A stretch of 31,233 bases of DNA from Larix sibirica (GCA_004151065.3 NWUY0300011093.1:54965-86197), one strand, 5' to 3'. Shown: positions 17,101 through 28,499, counted from the first letter of the stretch. Made by a program: numbers and translations. Notes: a model not told the origin generated them from the letters alone.

Positions 17101-17480
17101 AACAACTTATAAATGAAAAAGTGAAATGGTTGTGGAGGAACAAATCTGCAGAACCAAATATAACTATAGAGGTAAGTTTCAAGTCTATTGAATCAAGTAG
17201 TACATAAAACATGATAGTAGTAGAAATAATTGAGAAATTGGGATTAACATGGCATAAGCATCCTCTAAGAACCTCAAAAATGATATGAGGTGAATGCCAC
17301 TGACCAATGTAAGGTGTCTTTTCACATTGGCAAGAAAAAGGATGAGACATCGTGTGACATGATCTGGATAAGCACTCGTATTTTGTTGTTGGGGAGACCA
17401 TGACAATTTGTTTGTTGTGTAATGCATGATAAATGCATGATGAGAAGATTAACACATATATCATCATGAAGGATGGAAGG
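17101..17480 (+). pseudogene. Ty3/gypsy protease remnant
   Basis: After an eroded active-site area, the plus-strand reading gives IIEKLGLTWHKHP at about 17229-17267, HIGKKKDETSCDMI, and then a block equivalent to HILLGRPW, ending at about 17402. These correspond to the retropepsin-like domain of plant gypsy elements (MVxKLxL...HPxPY, x-D-x-V-x-CDVxPM, ILLGRPWxxDR). The Trp after LLGRP is replaced by a stop (TGA). CMMRRLTH-like sequence follows, matching xxHDGRxNTY. The minus-strand frame at 17024-17467 is a shadow. Confidence 0.65.
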
Positions 17481-18300
17481 ATATTCTAGTTGCTCCCATG
17501 AAGAATGATGACCTTAGAGAAGTGTTGTTCATGATAGTCAAATAAATTATGTGTGATGTGAAGGAAACCAAGGAATGTTATGCTTTAGTGTTCAAGAGAT
17601 CGACAAAGCTAAGAGAAGCACACATAAGATAGAGATGCCTGAAGAAGTTCAATAGTGGTTGAATGTATTCCCAAATATTGTGAGAGGATATCTACCTAAA
17701 TAAGTACCTCCAAACAGTAGAATCACACATGAGATATGTTTGGTACCCAAAGCTACATTGCTAAATCAAGTCGTGCTCAGAATGAATCCACTAGAGAGCT
17801 TGATGAGTTGATGATTTATTCTAAAGAGGTTTGATCAGAGAGAGTATGGACTCATGTGCAATACCGATGTTGAGCCCAAAGAAATATGTGAAATGAAGGA
17901 AATGCATTGACTCAAGAGCACCGAACAAAGTTATTGGGAAGTTTAAGTCCATGTTACCAAAGATGAATGGTTTATTGCATAGTTAGTGTATGAACAAAAT
18001 CATTGTTAAGTATAAGTTCATGTTGCCAAAGATTAATGGTTTTGGAAGACACCATTTAAACTTAAACAAAATAGATGGTATGAATGGTGGTTGGTCATGA
18101 GTTTTGATTTGCCTAACACTTACATTTATGATACAGATTTCCAAGGTATTGTGGTCTTACTTAGTAAGTTTTATGGCGTGTACTAAGATGGAATTTTGAT
18201 TTATAGTGATAACCTCGATACACATTTGCACCACATTATATTGGTGTTGGAATCTTTTGATAGGCACAAGTTCTTCATGAAGGAATGCAAGTTCTTCATA
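17481..18300 (+). pseudogene. Ty3/gypsy reverse transcriptase remnant, truncated
   Basis: Plus-strand reading gives VQ.WLNVFPNIV (LLxEFxDIFP), ITHEICLVPKATLLNQ (H-x-IDLxPGAxxPN), and IRESMDSCAIPMLSPKK with RKCIDSRAPNKVIGKF (the xRxSxSPxAxPxLLxxKKDGxWRMCxDYRALNKxT block). Then come a degraded YEWLVMPFGL and GILIYSDNLDTHLHHIILV (YxDDILIYSxxxxEHxxHLxxV), ending in FFMKECKFF at about 18290. The active-site DD has become DG. Readability ends near 18300, where unrelated sequence begins, so RNase H and integrase are missing. Confidence 0.75.
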
Positions 18301-21300
18301 TCATGGAAAGAATTGAGCAATACAGTACACTAGATGGCATGAAGAACGAGGATTTTAATGGAACATTCTTCAATAATGCCATACAAAAGGATAAGACCTT
18401 TCATTTTTATTTTTATTTTCTCTTTAAGAGCCATTTGCAGTTTGCTTATGTAGCATATAAACCCTTGTACCTTCAATTCTAGTCTTTAGAAGTTTCTTGA
18501 TGATGTGAATAGTGATTCGGGTGAGGGCGGGCTTCCTTTAAGAACCAGATATTCATTGTCATTGGGGTTGTTGCCGGAATCCTAAGGTTAACCATAGCTT
18601 GTTCAGATTTAATCCTGCATTCGAAAGATTTGATCCCTCGTAGGATAGAAGCATTGAACTCTGATTCAAAGGATTAAAGCAATGATTTGCAGGTGGGATT
18701 TTAATGAGGTAAGTGGATTCACAAGCATATAAACGTTAGATTTCCCATTCTAGCTTCAAGGATTTTAGAAGTTCCTCTACTTCTCATATTGAGACAATTG
18801 TCGTCCTAATGCTATGGTTGTCAGTAATTGAGAAGGAGAAGGCATTGTCGCTCCATTCTAGCCATCGCTAGTAGCTGTAGCTAATTGTGGAAGAGATTGC
18901 CAGTGTTTTGGAAAGTTTCATGACAGCCAAGGCGCTTTCCATTTCAGGTAAGTCCTCTTACTGCCTCTTTCTTTATGTATGCAAGGATTTTTTAGTGCGT
19001 TACTTATCGTTTTTGGGTTCTGCTTAGGGCTTAGTCATTGGCTCGAATGCCTTGAATGCAGTTCAGTCATTCGAGCCTGGCAAAGTCGTAGAGCAGGTTC
19101 CCTTTCTTAACTAAGAATTAACTAAAATCTGACCCAGACATCTCCAGCTCCTCTATTATTTGTCCAAGGTATTATTTAGGAGGAGTAGGATTTGAGCCCA
19201 AACCTTTCGTAATTTCATCAGCCATATCTGTCAACAGCGTGATATCACTCACACATCCTCTCACCTTAGAATTACTTATAGTTTTGAATATTGCTACAGA
19301 GATTATTCTGAGAAAATGCACCCTGCATGTCGAATTTTGCAGAAAAAGTTCTTGGATTAGGTTTCCCTGTTTCCTATTCGAACGATTCCTAATGTGTATA
19401 GCAAATTGGACTGTAGGAATTTGGTTTTATATCTCCATTTTTGAAGTCTCTGGAAAATACTTTAAACAGCAGAGCAGCATCCGGTTTACATTTTATTTCA
19501 AATACTAGCCGAGCTAATCCAAAGGGAAATGAGTAAATCCAGAAGGTCTAAAGCAGTAGGTTCAAGAATTGAACCCAAGCTAAAAGAAGGTGGCTTAACA
19601 GTATACACTAATATTTGTTATCACTTTGTCGGCAGTTACCTCATGCAAAGCCTTATGAAGAGTTGTTTGTGATGTACAAAGCTGCCATGGATCATGATCG
19701 TTTACAATCTTAACGACCAAGATATTTAATACGGTGTTGATTGCAAAATGGTAATTACGCAATGGACATCTCAACATGTGAGGCAAAGTCGAGGGGAAGG
19801 TGGGAAGATTACATTGTTATTTAGCTATGTTTCCAAAGCTTAGCCTCTTTCAATGGCGTTTGCAACTTACATTTCTAAAGTGTAAAATTGGAAGCATCAT
19901 CCAACTTGTCACACTGTCTAAAGATCGAAAGCAGCCTGAGTCAATCTCAACCTCAAAGCAAAAATCAACCAGTAGAAAACGTTTCTAGGGTTAAAGTGTT
20001 TCCTCTCAAAGTGCACTAATGTTTCATACCCAACGACCAATATTAGGTCAAGCACCTCATCCAAGTATAAAACAATTTAAATACCCAAATTCCTCTTCAC
20101 CAAGAGAGCAATCACAATCAAATCACCTTTATACCATGCAAAAATTTCTCAAAAATGACTTGCAGTGCAAATTAAGAAATTTCACCTCAAGTTGAGGTTG
20201 GTTGGATCTATTTCCTTTGAACTTTTGGCCTTGTTACTTATTACAACAGATTTATTACAGTCATAAATCTCCCACTTAGCTTCTATATGTTTGTCAGATT
20301 GCTTAACAAATTATGCTCATTGTTATGTTAAATCAATATACATAACCAACACTAGAAACCACTCAATTACGATGAGGACATAAGCTGAAAATCACATATG
20401 CAAGCACACAAAGTTTTGACAATGAACTCTTCATATATGTATATAATGATAAGTTACAAGTACACTAACAACATATACAAATATGGTACAAGATAGTTCT
20501 TAAAGGTTATCACAAGTTATGATTCTCTAATGGTTTCCAAACCCTATCTAGGGAAACCACAACAAGCTAGCATCACACCCACTGTCGAACTCTAACCTCC
20601 AACTCCTAGCTAGGGATCACTCCCAACCAAAGCTAGTCATTGCACCAAAGATCCACAATGAACAAGCATACATACCGATAAGTCCTCTTTGGCACATTTG
20701 GCACATACACTTGCATCACACAAGTATACAAGAGCAAACAAGATAGTCTCCCTCTATCTTCTCCACATCATGCACTCCAAGTTGTACTATGATTTACAAT
20801 GCCACAAAACCCTAATATTCTTCTCTTACAAGAATCACAAGAACAAGTGCTCCCTTTGCTCCTGTAGGGTTTCTACCAATCCCTAGCTTCATGTCTTCTT
20901 AAGGAAAACAAAAACTTATCACTTTCCTTGCATCAACACAAGAAGCCTAGCATAGTAGATAAGAGTGCAAAGAACAAATTATGAAGAAGTACAATGAAAG
21001 AGAGAAGTGTGCTCTAGCACTCACATCTCTAATACACAATGTGATTGATATGATTAATGAAAAAACTCTCTAGCACCAAAGCCCCTTGGCCGACAAACAA
21101 CCCTTCGGTTTTCAATAAAGTAACCTATGTTTCTCTCTACTTCTAGGATTGATTTAATCTCTAATGAAGCTTTAGTAAGAGCAAGCATATATACATGTTA
21201 GGTCAATTGATTGCCCACTTGAACCCAAATAAAATCAAGTTAAAAATCTACATTAGAATAATGTCAACATGAACAAATTAGTCTAGCAAATTGCATGTGT

Positions 21301-21830
21301 TTTGGCTTCGTAGTACATGGTAAAATAGTACCCAATAATTTGTTTTGGCTAGCTAGGGCGAATGTACACCATATATTCAATGACCTAGAAACATCATACA
21401 TTCTAATGTCCATAAAGTTTGCATATAATCTATCAGAGGTGCCAAATAGATATCCATTTTCTTCATTTGATGCATTCCAAGTACTAGTAAAACCAACATT
21501 AAGTGCTTATTTCTACCCGACGTTCGAGGTGGAATATTGTAGTTGATCAAAACCATGGGCCATTTACATCATATGCTATATTGTTAGGACTAGATTAACC
21601 ATATGATTTATGAGACAAAATCTTATGCTCCACTTCTCATTTACAATTTTTTGTGACCAACTAGATTATATATGCTTCATTTTCCATTGAATTTGTTAAG
21701 CTTCTCAACACTCCATCATTACTTCATCACTATAGCCACTTTGTAAAATTCGTTGAAACATTTTGCTCTTCGATCTACCATGTGTACAACTAGATTTGGT
21801 GTTCTTCTCTTCCATTGGATTCCAGTCCTT
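18301..21830. other. Unassigned stretch; one exon-like, less AT-rich patch
   Basis: No gene is recognised. From about 18490 to 19130 base composition is less AT-rich, and candidate splice donors occur (GAG/GTAAGT after 18708 and CAG/GTAAGT at 18950). An ATG at 18920 opens MTAKALSIS up to the second donor, but no family is matched and no downstream exon can be joined with confidence. An exact 10-bp inverted repeat lies at 19040-19077. 20000-21270 is AT-rich with no element I can name. The listed open frames over 18285-21546 have no domain. Confidence 0.35.
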
Positions 21831-21836
21831 AATTTA

Positions 21837-22900
21837 GTGGAGACAAATGCAACAAACCATGCGTATAATCAAACAAGTGCAAGGTTTGTGTTTTATCTCA
21901 AGTCATAGTGTGCTTATTGGGCCACTTTAGAGAAACATGCATTGAACAAACTTGGGGAAAATGTGACTAGTGTGTCAAAGACATTAGTTGCAACATGTGG
22001 GTTTCATTTGGTCCATGGCCCCCATAAAGTGAACGTAGTGGAGTTAGCAAGTCATCAAATTTTCAAATATTGAGCTCATAATTGAATTCCAATGCAGTGA
22101 CCACCATGAAACTTAACTCTTCGATAATTGTGTTTTATATGGCCTAGATGATCATGTACATGGACAAGGGCAGTGTTAGCCTTTTTTATTGAAGATAAAT
22201 TCAATGGAGTGTACACATACAGTAAAAATAATACATGGGTTTTGTTTATTTGAAGTTCTAGCTTGGTCGCTAAACACTTCAGGGACATGTCACTTGAACT
22301 CTCCTAAGGGTGAAAAAATGCAAAATATGCACTGAAACAAGACAATGGCAATGGAAACACATGAATTTTATTAGGTACATGGCCCTCACACAATGAATGC
22401 AACATCGTGGATGAGTTTTCAAATATTAACCCTCTAATCAGATTTCAACGCAATGACCACTATGCCATTGACCTTTTCAAATATTGTATTTTATATAAAT
22501 AGAGACAACCATGAGATGCACGGAGAAGGTAACTTCTAACATGTTTTAGTGGAGACAAATCCAATCAAGCAGAGACCTACTCAATGATATACAATTTTTT
22601 TTTTATCTCAAATTGTAGCTCATTGTCATGCCACTTCAGGCATGCACTCCTTGAACACTCAATGGACATTATGCCTCATACTTATGTATATTGAGAATTC
22701 TCTAGCTCAATTGTGCATCATTTCCAAAATCTCATAACATGTCTCCATGCCTATGGTTATAGATCCTTCATCTTATCAAAAAATAATAATATAAAACTTG
22801 AAAGGTCGTACTCAACATCCACTTAGAAGGCACACATGATAGAATAGACACCTATGGGTTGAGTCTCTAATATAACTATACCTCCTTTATCCAATTGTTG
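21837..22900. repeat. Three-copy degenerate tandem array, period about 352-360 bp
   Basis: Units align on GAGACAAAT (21840-21848), GAAGATAAAT (22191-22200) and GGAGACAAAT (22551-22560). After each comes a CAAT or CAAC block, a TTTTATCTCAA-type block (TTATTTGAAG in unit 2), a CCACTT(T)AG or CACTTCAGG block and TTGAAC. Units 1 and 2 also share TTTTCAAATATTGAGCTC / TTTTCAAATATTAACCCTC, and AATGCAGTGACCACCATG / AACGCAATGACCACTATG. The third unit is partial. No coding capacity is apparent. It may be a satellite-like remnant or the tandem part of an LTR leader. Confidence 0.65.
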
Positions 22901-24098
22901 GATAAGACTCATAAAAAAAAATCCGTGACAATGACATGACATGACATTCGCATGCACATAAAGGGCACTTTCTTAACAAACTTATCATAGTTTTGGTTTT
23001 CAAGAAATAGTTTTAAATCAATCTCTCATTAGAGCCCACCTCCCAATTTCCATCACAATTATTAGACCCCGCTCAAGTTCAAGCACTTGTCTCCTACCAA
23101 GGTTAGAAATATTTTTACCCTTATAAATTTATGTACAATGTTTTCATAACCAATATAGGGGATGGAAGGGAGAGAAAATCCCCAAGAAGAAGAGTGGTAT
23201 AATGCATTATATAACAATGGCCGCCTTAGTCTAGTTTCTTAGGTGGAAAAAGTGAGATCGTGATTTGTTTGATCATTAGTAATAGGTGCAACATTGCTTA
23301 CAAGGTATGAGCATTACTTCAATGACTTCAATTTGTTGATAAGTGCTTCACATTTTCCTACTAATATGTATGTAATAATATTATCTAAAATCATAACCAT
23401 CTCAACTAGATTGTACTGTACTTTACTGGGTACTAAAAACTTTACTCAAAAAATTGTTGAAAATGTTACAAGGAGGACTAGAATACCATAAAAATGCATT
23501 ATTAAAAATAACATAGAGGTCATTATAATGGTAAAATTTTAATACAATGATAAGGGGTAGCATGTACATGCATGATCAGAAAGGTTGTCCTCCTATCTAG
23601 ATGTCTTAAAAAGGGGAATGTGAGGCATTAAATATGTGTTTTGAAATGGCATGCATGAAGCCAAAAAGAAACACATGTTGATTATAGTTAATATAAGCAT
23701 TGACCAAATAAGTGTGGAGTTTTTGTTATAAACAAATTCATTAATGTATATGTATGCCATAAATTTAAAATGGAATTGCTATGTATCTAATAATTTACTA
23801 CTTATTTGTTGCACAATAACTTCAAAATTGATCCTATAACTTTCAAGTAACATGTTTTTTTTTTTATGTATTTCTCATTTTTTTGTGAGGTGAGTCCATC
23901 GAAAGTATATAGTTTCAGGTACTCATTGGATGCGGAATTGAATTTTGCATCCAACGAGTGCTCTCGCTCGAAATTTGAGTAAAACCACAGGGAGATAAAC
24001 TGAAAATACGAAGAAGAAGAAGAAAATGTCATTTTTCCTTCAAAATTTATAACTATTGTTTATTATTTTAACTATTATTTTATTATTTTCCTTAGGAG
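22901..24098. other. Unassigned AT-rich stretch with a short foldback
   Basis: No gene is recognised. At 23921-23959 there is an inverted repeat: ACTCATTGGATGC and GCATCCAACGAGT, 13-bp arms with one mismatch and a 13-nt loop. A GAA trinucleotide run lies at about 24010-24022. The open frames at 23294-23491 and 23802-24032 have no domain. Confidence 0.4.
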
Positions 24099-24129
24099 GC
24101 CCATTTTAGACCTCAAATTTCCTCTAATG

Positions 24130-24500
24130 ACCAAGTTTAATAAGAAGCATGTGACAATTGCTCTTATTTCAGATAAAGTAGAGTATATGGAAATGTCATC
24201 ATCATGCTATGAGGCCATCAAGATTCAAAAGTGATTGCAAAGTTGATTAATCATACATTGGAGCCCATTGTTGTGTACTATGATAATTAGAGTTGCATCA
24301 AGCTCTTTGATAATCCAATGTTTTGTGATTTCTCCAAGCACATTGATATCCCATACCATTTCCTAAGCGACATCATTCTTGATTATGTTCCTATTGATTT
24401 GCAGGTTGTTGGAATTCTAACGAAAGCCTTTGCAAAAGAGGATGAGATTCTAAGGGCTTGGTGGAGAACATACTCCTCATAAAGACGTAGAGTATGATAG
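24130..24500 (+). pseudogene. Copia RNase H remnant (3' end of pol)
   Basis: Plus-strand reading gives NKKHVTIALISDKVEYMEMS followed by SCYEAI. This matches the copia RNase H block SKKQxTVxLSSxEAEYxAxxxxxxEAIW. After frameshifts, blocks equivalent to IYCDNQSCIKLxxNPVFHDRSKHI (TIIRVASSSL-type reading near 24280-24350), DYVPIDLQVVGILTKAFAKE (xYVxTxxQxADILTKxL) near 24385-24440 and a short tail follow. Only this last domain survives; everything upstream of 24130 is unrelated sequence, so the element is 5'-truncated or broken here. Confidence 0.8.
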
Positions 24501-25200
24501 TTTTCGATTTCTTTGAGTTGTTCTCCTAGGAAGATGACACATGAGTGTTGAAGAGGATTCATTATAGGACAGGTCTGCTAGGTGGGAGAGATTCCCTTAC
24601 ACTCCTATGGTTGTATTCTTACACTTATGATGCTTGGTATCTTCTATTTTTTGTCACGGTAAGGTTACGACAATTATGACATTTATAGGAAATTTCTCTT
24701 ACACATTATGATGCATTTATGACCATATTTATCCATTCTAAGTAGGGTGCATCCTTTGAGAGATAACTTGTTAAATTTAGTGGATTATTCCTTTCATGAA
24801 GGCTATTATATTAGCCATTACTTTTATAACCACTCTTCCCTCTTTTGTCAAGTTTCATTAAGGGAGGGCAGACTAGTTAGGCTTATATATAGTGAGATTT
24901 AGTAGAGTGATTCCACCTAGAGAATGCATAGGGATTGTGAGAAGCCAATGTAGTTCTTCAGGACAATATTGTAACTTTTATACTTTTGCATGAGAAGATA
25001 GTGATTGTTGTTTCAAACTTATATTCATTATCCACTATATTCATGTTACTAATTTATAAGATCTAGTCTCTATTTGTTTGTAGGGATGATCTCATCTTCA
25101 AATATGCGATGTCTACACCCTTGAGTTCACCATTCAACAATTTATTTATGCAGATTTGAAATTTTGATTGGTGTTTCTCATCTTCCTATTTTCTTTGTAG
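24501..25200 (+). repeat. Possible 3' LTR of the plus-strand copia remnant
   Basis: It follows directly on the end of copia RNase H, where the 3' LTR is expected. TGTTGAAGAG at 24546 is a possible LTR start, and TTATATATAG at 24883-24892 is a plausible TATA box with transcribed-type sequence after it. No second LTR is available for comparison and no target duplication was found, so the limits are soft. Confidence 0.35.
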
Positions 25201-25452
25201 CTTAATTTTGTGAGTGCAGATATGTATATCATGTGGATGTAAAATTACAAAACTCTTATCATACATGTTGGACTATAAAATAATACCATTCAAATGAATG
25301 AAGACTTTACTAATGAGCCCCCATTTATTCCATGTACATCAAGTAAACATTACATTAATTTTTGCACGACCATTTATTTAGGGCCACAATAATGGTATTA
25401 CATAAATACATTTTTAATTAGAAAATAATATGTAAATATATACAAACCCCAA

Positions 25453-25545
25453 GGGGTTAGCTCAACTAGTTATTGCTAATGGTGTTGCACATTTGGCTAG
25501 TTCTGTGTCAACATGTGCCCAATTTGATCCTCTACGTTAGGCGCA
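25453..25545 (+). mobile_element. tRNA-like SINE head
   Basis: GGGGTTAGCTCAACTAGTTA at 25453-25472 resembles the first 20 bases of a tRNA with a polymerase III box A (TAGCTCAACTAG). About 50 bp on, AATTTGATCC at 25521-25530 is a worn box B (GGTTCGANTCC). The tRNA could not fold as a functional molecule, and no 3' tail or target duplication was clear. It is best read as a decayed tRNA-derived SINE. Confidence 0.4.
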
Positions 25546-26155
25546 CTAGTCTACAATGATGGGTTTACTAAAGCGACCATCATTGATTATAAGGAAACAT
25601 CACTTGGATTTTCTTGCTTAGGAAAAACACACATACAATACATATTAAAAGAAAAGAATATATTTTATTAAAAAAATAATCTTAAAAACAAATAAATAAT
25701 AAATTTTATATGAAGGATATATTCATTAAAAAAATGAATATAGNGCCCATTTTAAACCTCAAATTTCCTCTAATGGGCATAATGGGACTTCTTAAACCAT
25801 CAAAATATGAACGCATATTTGATTATGTTTCATATCTATGCTCATGTGTTGTAATATGATTTCATTGCTCTTAGTGATACAATAAATCACTCACATGGAA
25901 AGTAATATAGGTGCATATGATTGTATATGAGAACTCTAGGATGGGAGGCTGATAGTAAAAACTGCAAATGGTAACTTATGAGATTGAACATTTAACGTTT
26001 CTTTACTATTTATGTTGCCAACCTAATTGATGTATGCATATGTGTTCATACATGTGCAAGGTACAAAGTGAAGCCTTAGCAACTCACTAACAAATGGGTA
26101 TGGGAGATAACCAAGAGGGTTTGGTTTCATTGACTTGGGATGAGTTGAGGAACTT
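25546..26155. other. Unassigned AT-rich stretch
   Basis: No gene is recognised. The 31-bp block at 25745-25775 repeats 24099-24129 with one difference. A single ambiguous base lies at 25744, directly before the block. Confidence 0.4.
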
Positions 26156-26173
26156 TTGCTTACCTACTCAATT

Positions 26174-26323
26174 CTCGAGAATGAGCAGTGGTGCTCCTAC
26201 TTACCACTTGGTCTCGAACACAAAGTAATGGTGTTTATCCACTCTGCCTCAAGGACGAGTAGTGATGCTTCTACTACCCACACTCAATTACAAGGATGGG
26301 TCGTGCTTCTTCCAGTTTCTTAC
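26174..26323. repeat. Four-copy degenerate tandem repeat, 35-41 bp units
   Basis: Units begin CTCGAGAATGAGCAGTGGTG (26174), CTCGAACACAAAGTAATGGTG (26213), CTCAAGGACGAGTAGTGATG (26248) and TACAAGGATGGGTCGTG (26289). Each continues with a CTCCTACT, TTATCCACT, CTTCTACT or CTTCTTCC block. The 66-codon frame over it (26156-26356) is an effect of the repeats and has no domain. Confidence 0.55.
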
Positions 26324-26940
26324 GCAATCCCAAGGAAAAGGTACATAGTGTTTTGAAGAATATTCAAGGATAAGGAAGTCGGGTAGGTCAACAAATACAT
26401 TGTTATCAACCACTAACATACCCAATATCTACCAGTAGGGGTAACATACCTACTTTGAGTACTTCCATCATGTGAATAAGGGTGGTGAATTCTTACTCTA
26501 CGATTATGATCGAGAGGGAGAGGGGGCATGCAATAAGGTGGGAATCCTTACTTCCTGAAAATTAACCCTTCTAGATTTCTAACTACACTATGGTAAATTA
26601 TAAGTAAATCTCATGATGCTATTAATTCAATTGAAAATTATCCACTTTTACGGGACAAGGTGAGATACTAATATTTTAATAATAAATGGGAATTAATGAA
26701 TTAATAAAAATATATATATTGGAGAATCTCCAAGTGACACATAAGGGCGTTGATTATTCACCCATTTAACAGAGAAAAATGGAGAAGATGTCACCTTGGT
26801 GTTGAATATTAACTAAATAAGAAATTAAGTAAATGGAAATTTTGATGAGGATGAGATGTCAATCATCATGGGGCTTATAAATATAGCAAGGTACCTTTGA
26901 GTTAGGGATCCATTGAATAGAGTAGGAAATGATGTTGCTA
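26324..26940. other. Unassigned sequence
   Basis: AT-rich, with no gene, hairpin or recognisable element. Confidence 0.4.
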
Positions 26941-26956
26941 AAATGTTGTACAAATA

Positions 26957-28000
26957 ATGGTTAAATTCTTGTACGTCTCGAGAAAAGATTTGAGTTGCAT
27001 CAAGGTATATTTATTTTCTTGTGATGATTTCAATGGTAATCTATGTGTTGTTAAACTATTTTTTAATAAAGATGCAGGGAAACATCATGGGGAATTTGTG
27101 CCATACAAACTTCAAACCCTTCTTTTGAATCCAAAAGAAAGTTGGAAAATTCAATATTATCATCTTGGAGATTTTTGAAAAGTGCAAAAACACCTATAAG
27201 GGCTTTCCACCCATATCTAAGGTGGATGTCCATGAATCTACTCTTCTTATCCCTTGAATTCTTGTACCTAACTTGCATGCCATGTCTTTGTACAAAAGTA
27301 TGAATCAAAGTTATGGTATGAAGGAAGCAATGAAAATGGAAAATTAGTAACTGAAATTACCGTCCCCTGATTTCCTAAATTTGCTTCTAATCTCCATGAT
27401 GTAGTTGGGTAAATTGATGACATATATAGCAACTTTGATTGTCGTCTTTATACATGGTAAAATTATTGGAATTTGCTTCAAATTACCACAATTTTCTTGG
27501 GCAAAATGTCATCATATTAACCACCTCTATTGGACAATATGTTATGGCATCATATAACTATGGGAAGACATTTTCTTGGACGATAAAACGCGGGCCCTTC
27601 ATGGGAACTGTGTTGAGTTATAGTCTTATAAATAATTGACTTTGTTGTAGCAAAAATGAAACCTTTTGAGGGCATCATTCTAAATTATAATACTAATGGC
27701 AATATTGCAACTTATTTTTAGTATAATTTCTTGGTAAAACTTGTATTTGCCAAATCAATTTTCTTGTGGTTATTGTGGCCTTATGTGCTCAATTTCATCA
27801 CTGAGTTTAATAATGGGAGAATTATTAATGGAAGAGGAAGAATAATTTTCTTGTGTAAATCCGAACATGGAATATTATGGTTAGATTTCCATTCAACTCA
27901 TTTTGACTGTATGGATGTTGGCCATTATATTAATAGGAAGCACAAATCCCTTCTGGTTACCCCCATTGGCATAAGGATTAGAGCACATTGAGGTTTATAT
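26957..28000 (+). pseudogene. Possible degraded coding region, family unknown
   Basis: Several plus-strand open segments follow each other (26957-27178, 27439-27639, 27731-27991) and read plausibly as broken protein: FVPYKLQTLLLNPKESWK, then GQYVMASYNYGKTFSW, then GRGRIIFLCKSEHGILW. Two open segments share one frame (26957-27178 and 27731-27991: both start at positions with remainder 2 when divided by 3) while the middle one is shifted. The density of Trp, Gly and Tyr is higher than in the flanking noncoding DNA. I do not recognise the family and do not propose a function; chance open frames remain possible. Confidence 0.3.
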
Positions 28001-28490
28001 GTTGTTCTAGATCATGTATCTCAACCAATGTAGGATTATTTATTTTTATGATAAGCATGTAATAAGAAAGATACAAGTGACATCAAACTAAATCTACTTA
28101 ATTGTATCTTTGTTTTGTTTTCATATTGCAATTGTGTGAAAGCTTAATCTCAAGTTGCAAGACCTGAAAATTGTATATTGATGTAGTATGAAAATGGATT
28201 TTGATATATTCATAAAGGTATTTAATATAACCATGAATATGTAATTCTTGCATCCAAGTTTTAGGTGTATTGTGAATAAGTATTGTTCTCAGCTAAATAC
28301 TTATTGTTAATAGTTTTCTAGCCAAATATTTGAGGTAATCCATGAACTAGAAAATAGTAGACAAAAATTAAGAACCTCATGAATAATCTCTTGGTTTCTT
28401 AGTTTCATGAATGATAGTAGAAAATAATTAAGAACCTCGTTGATAATCTCTTGGTGTCATGAATGATGGGTTACTAAAGTGTAATGAAAA
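28001..28490. other. AT-rich spacer with a short doublet
   Basis: No gene. AGTAGA(C)AAAA(A)TTAAGAACCTC is followed by GAATAATCTCTTGGT or TGATAATCTCTTGGT, in two near copies at about 28350-28394 and 28409-28455. Confidence 0.4.
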
Positions 28491-28499
28491 ATAATCATT

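Noticed and set aside
17024-17467. 147-codon minus-strand open frame, the longest minus frame in this area
   Set aside because: Antisense of the gypsy protease remnant, which has ordered landmarks on the plus strand.
25453-25530. Functional tRNA gene
   Set aside because: Box A looks good, but box B is worn and no cloverleaf can be formed; a SINE remnant is more likely.
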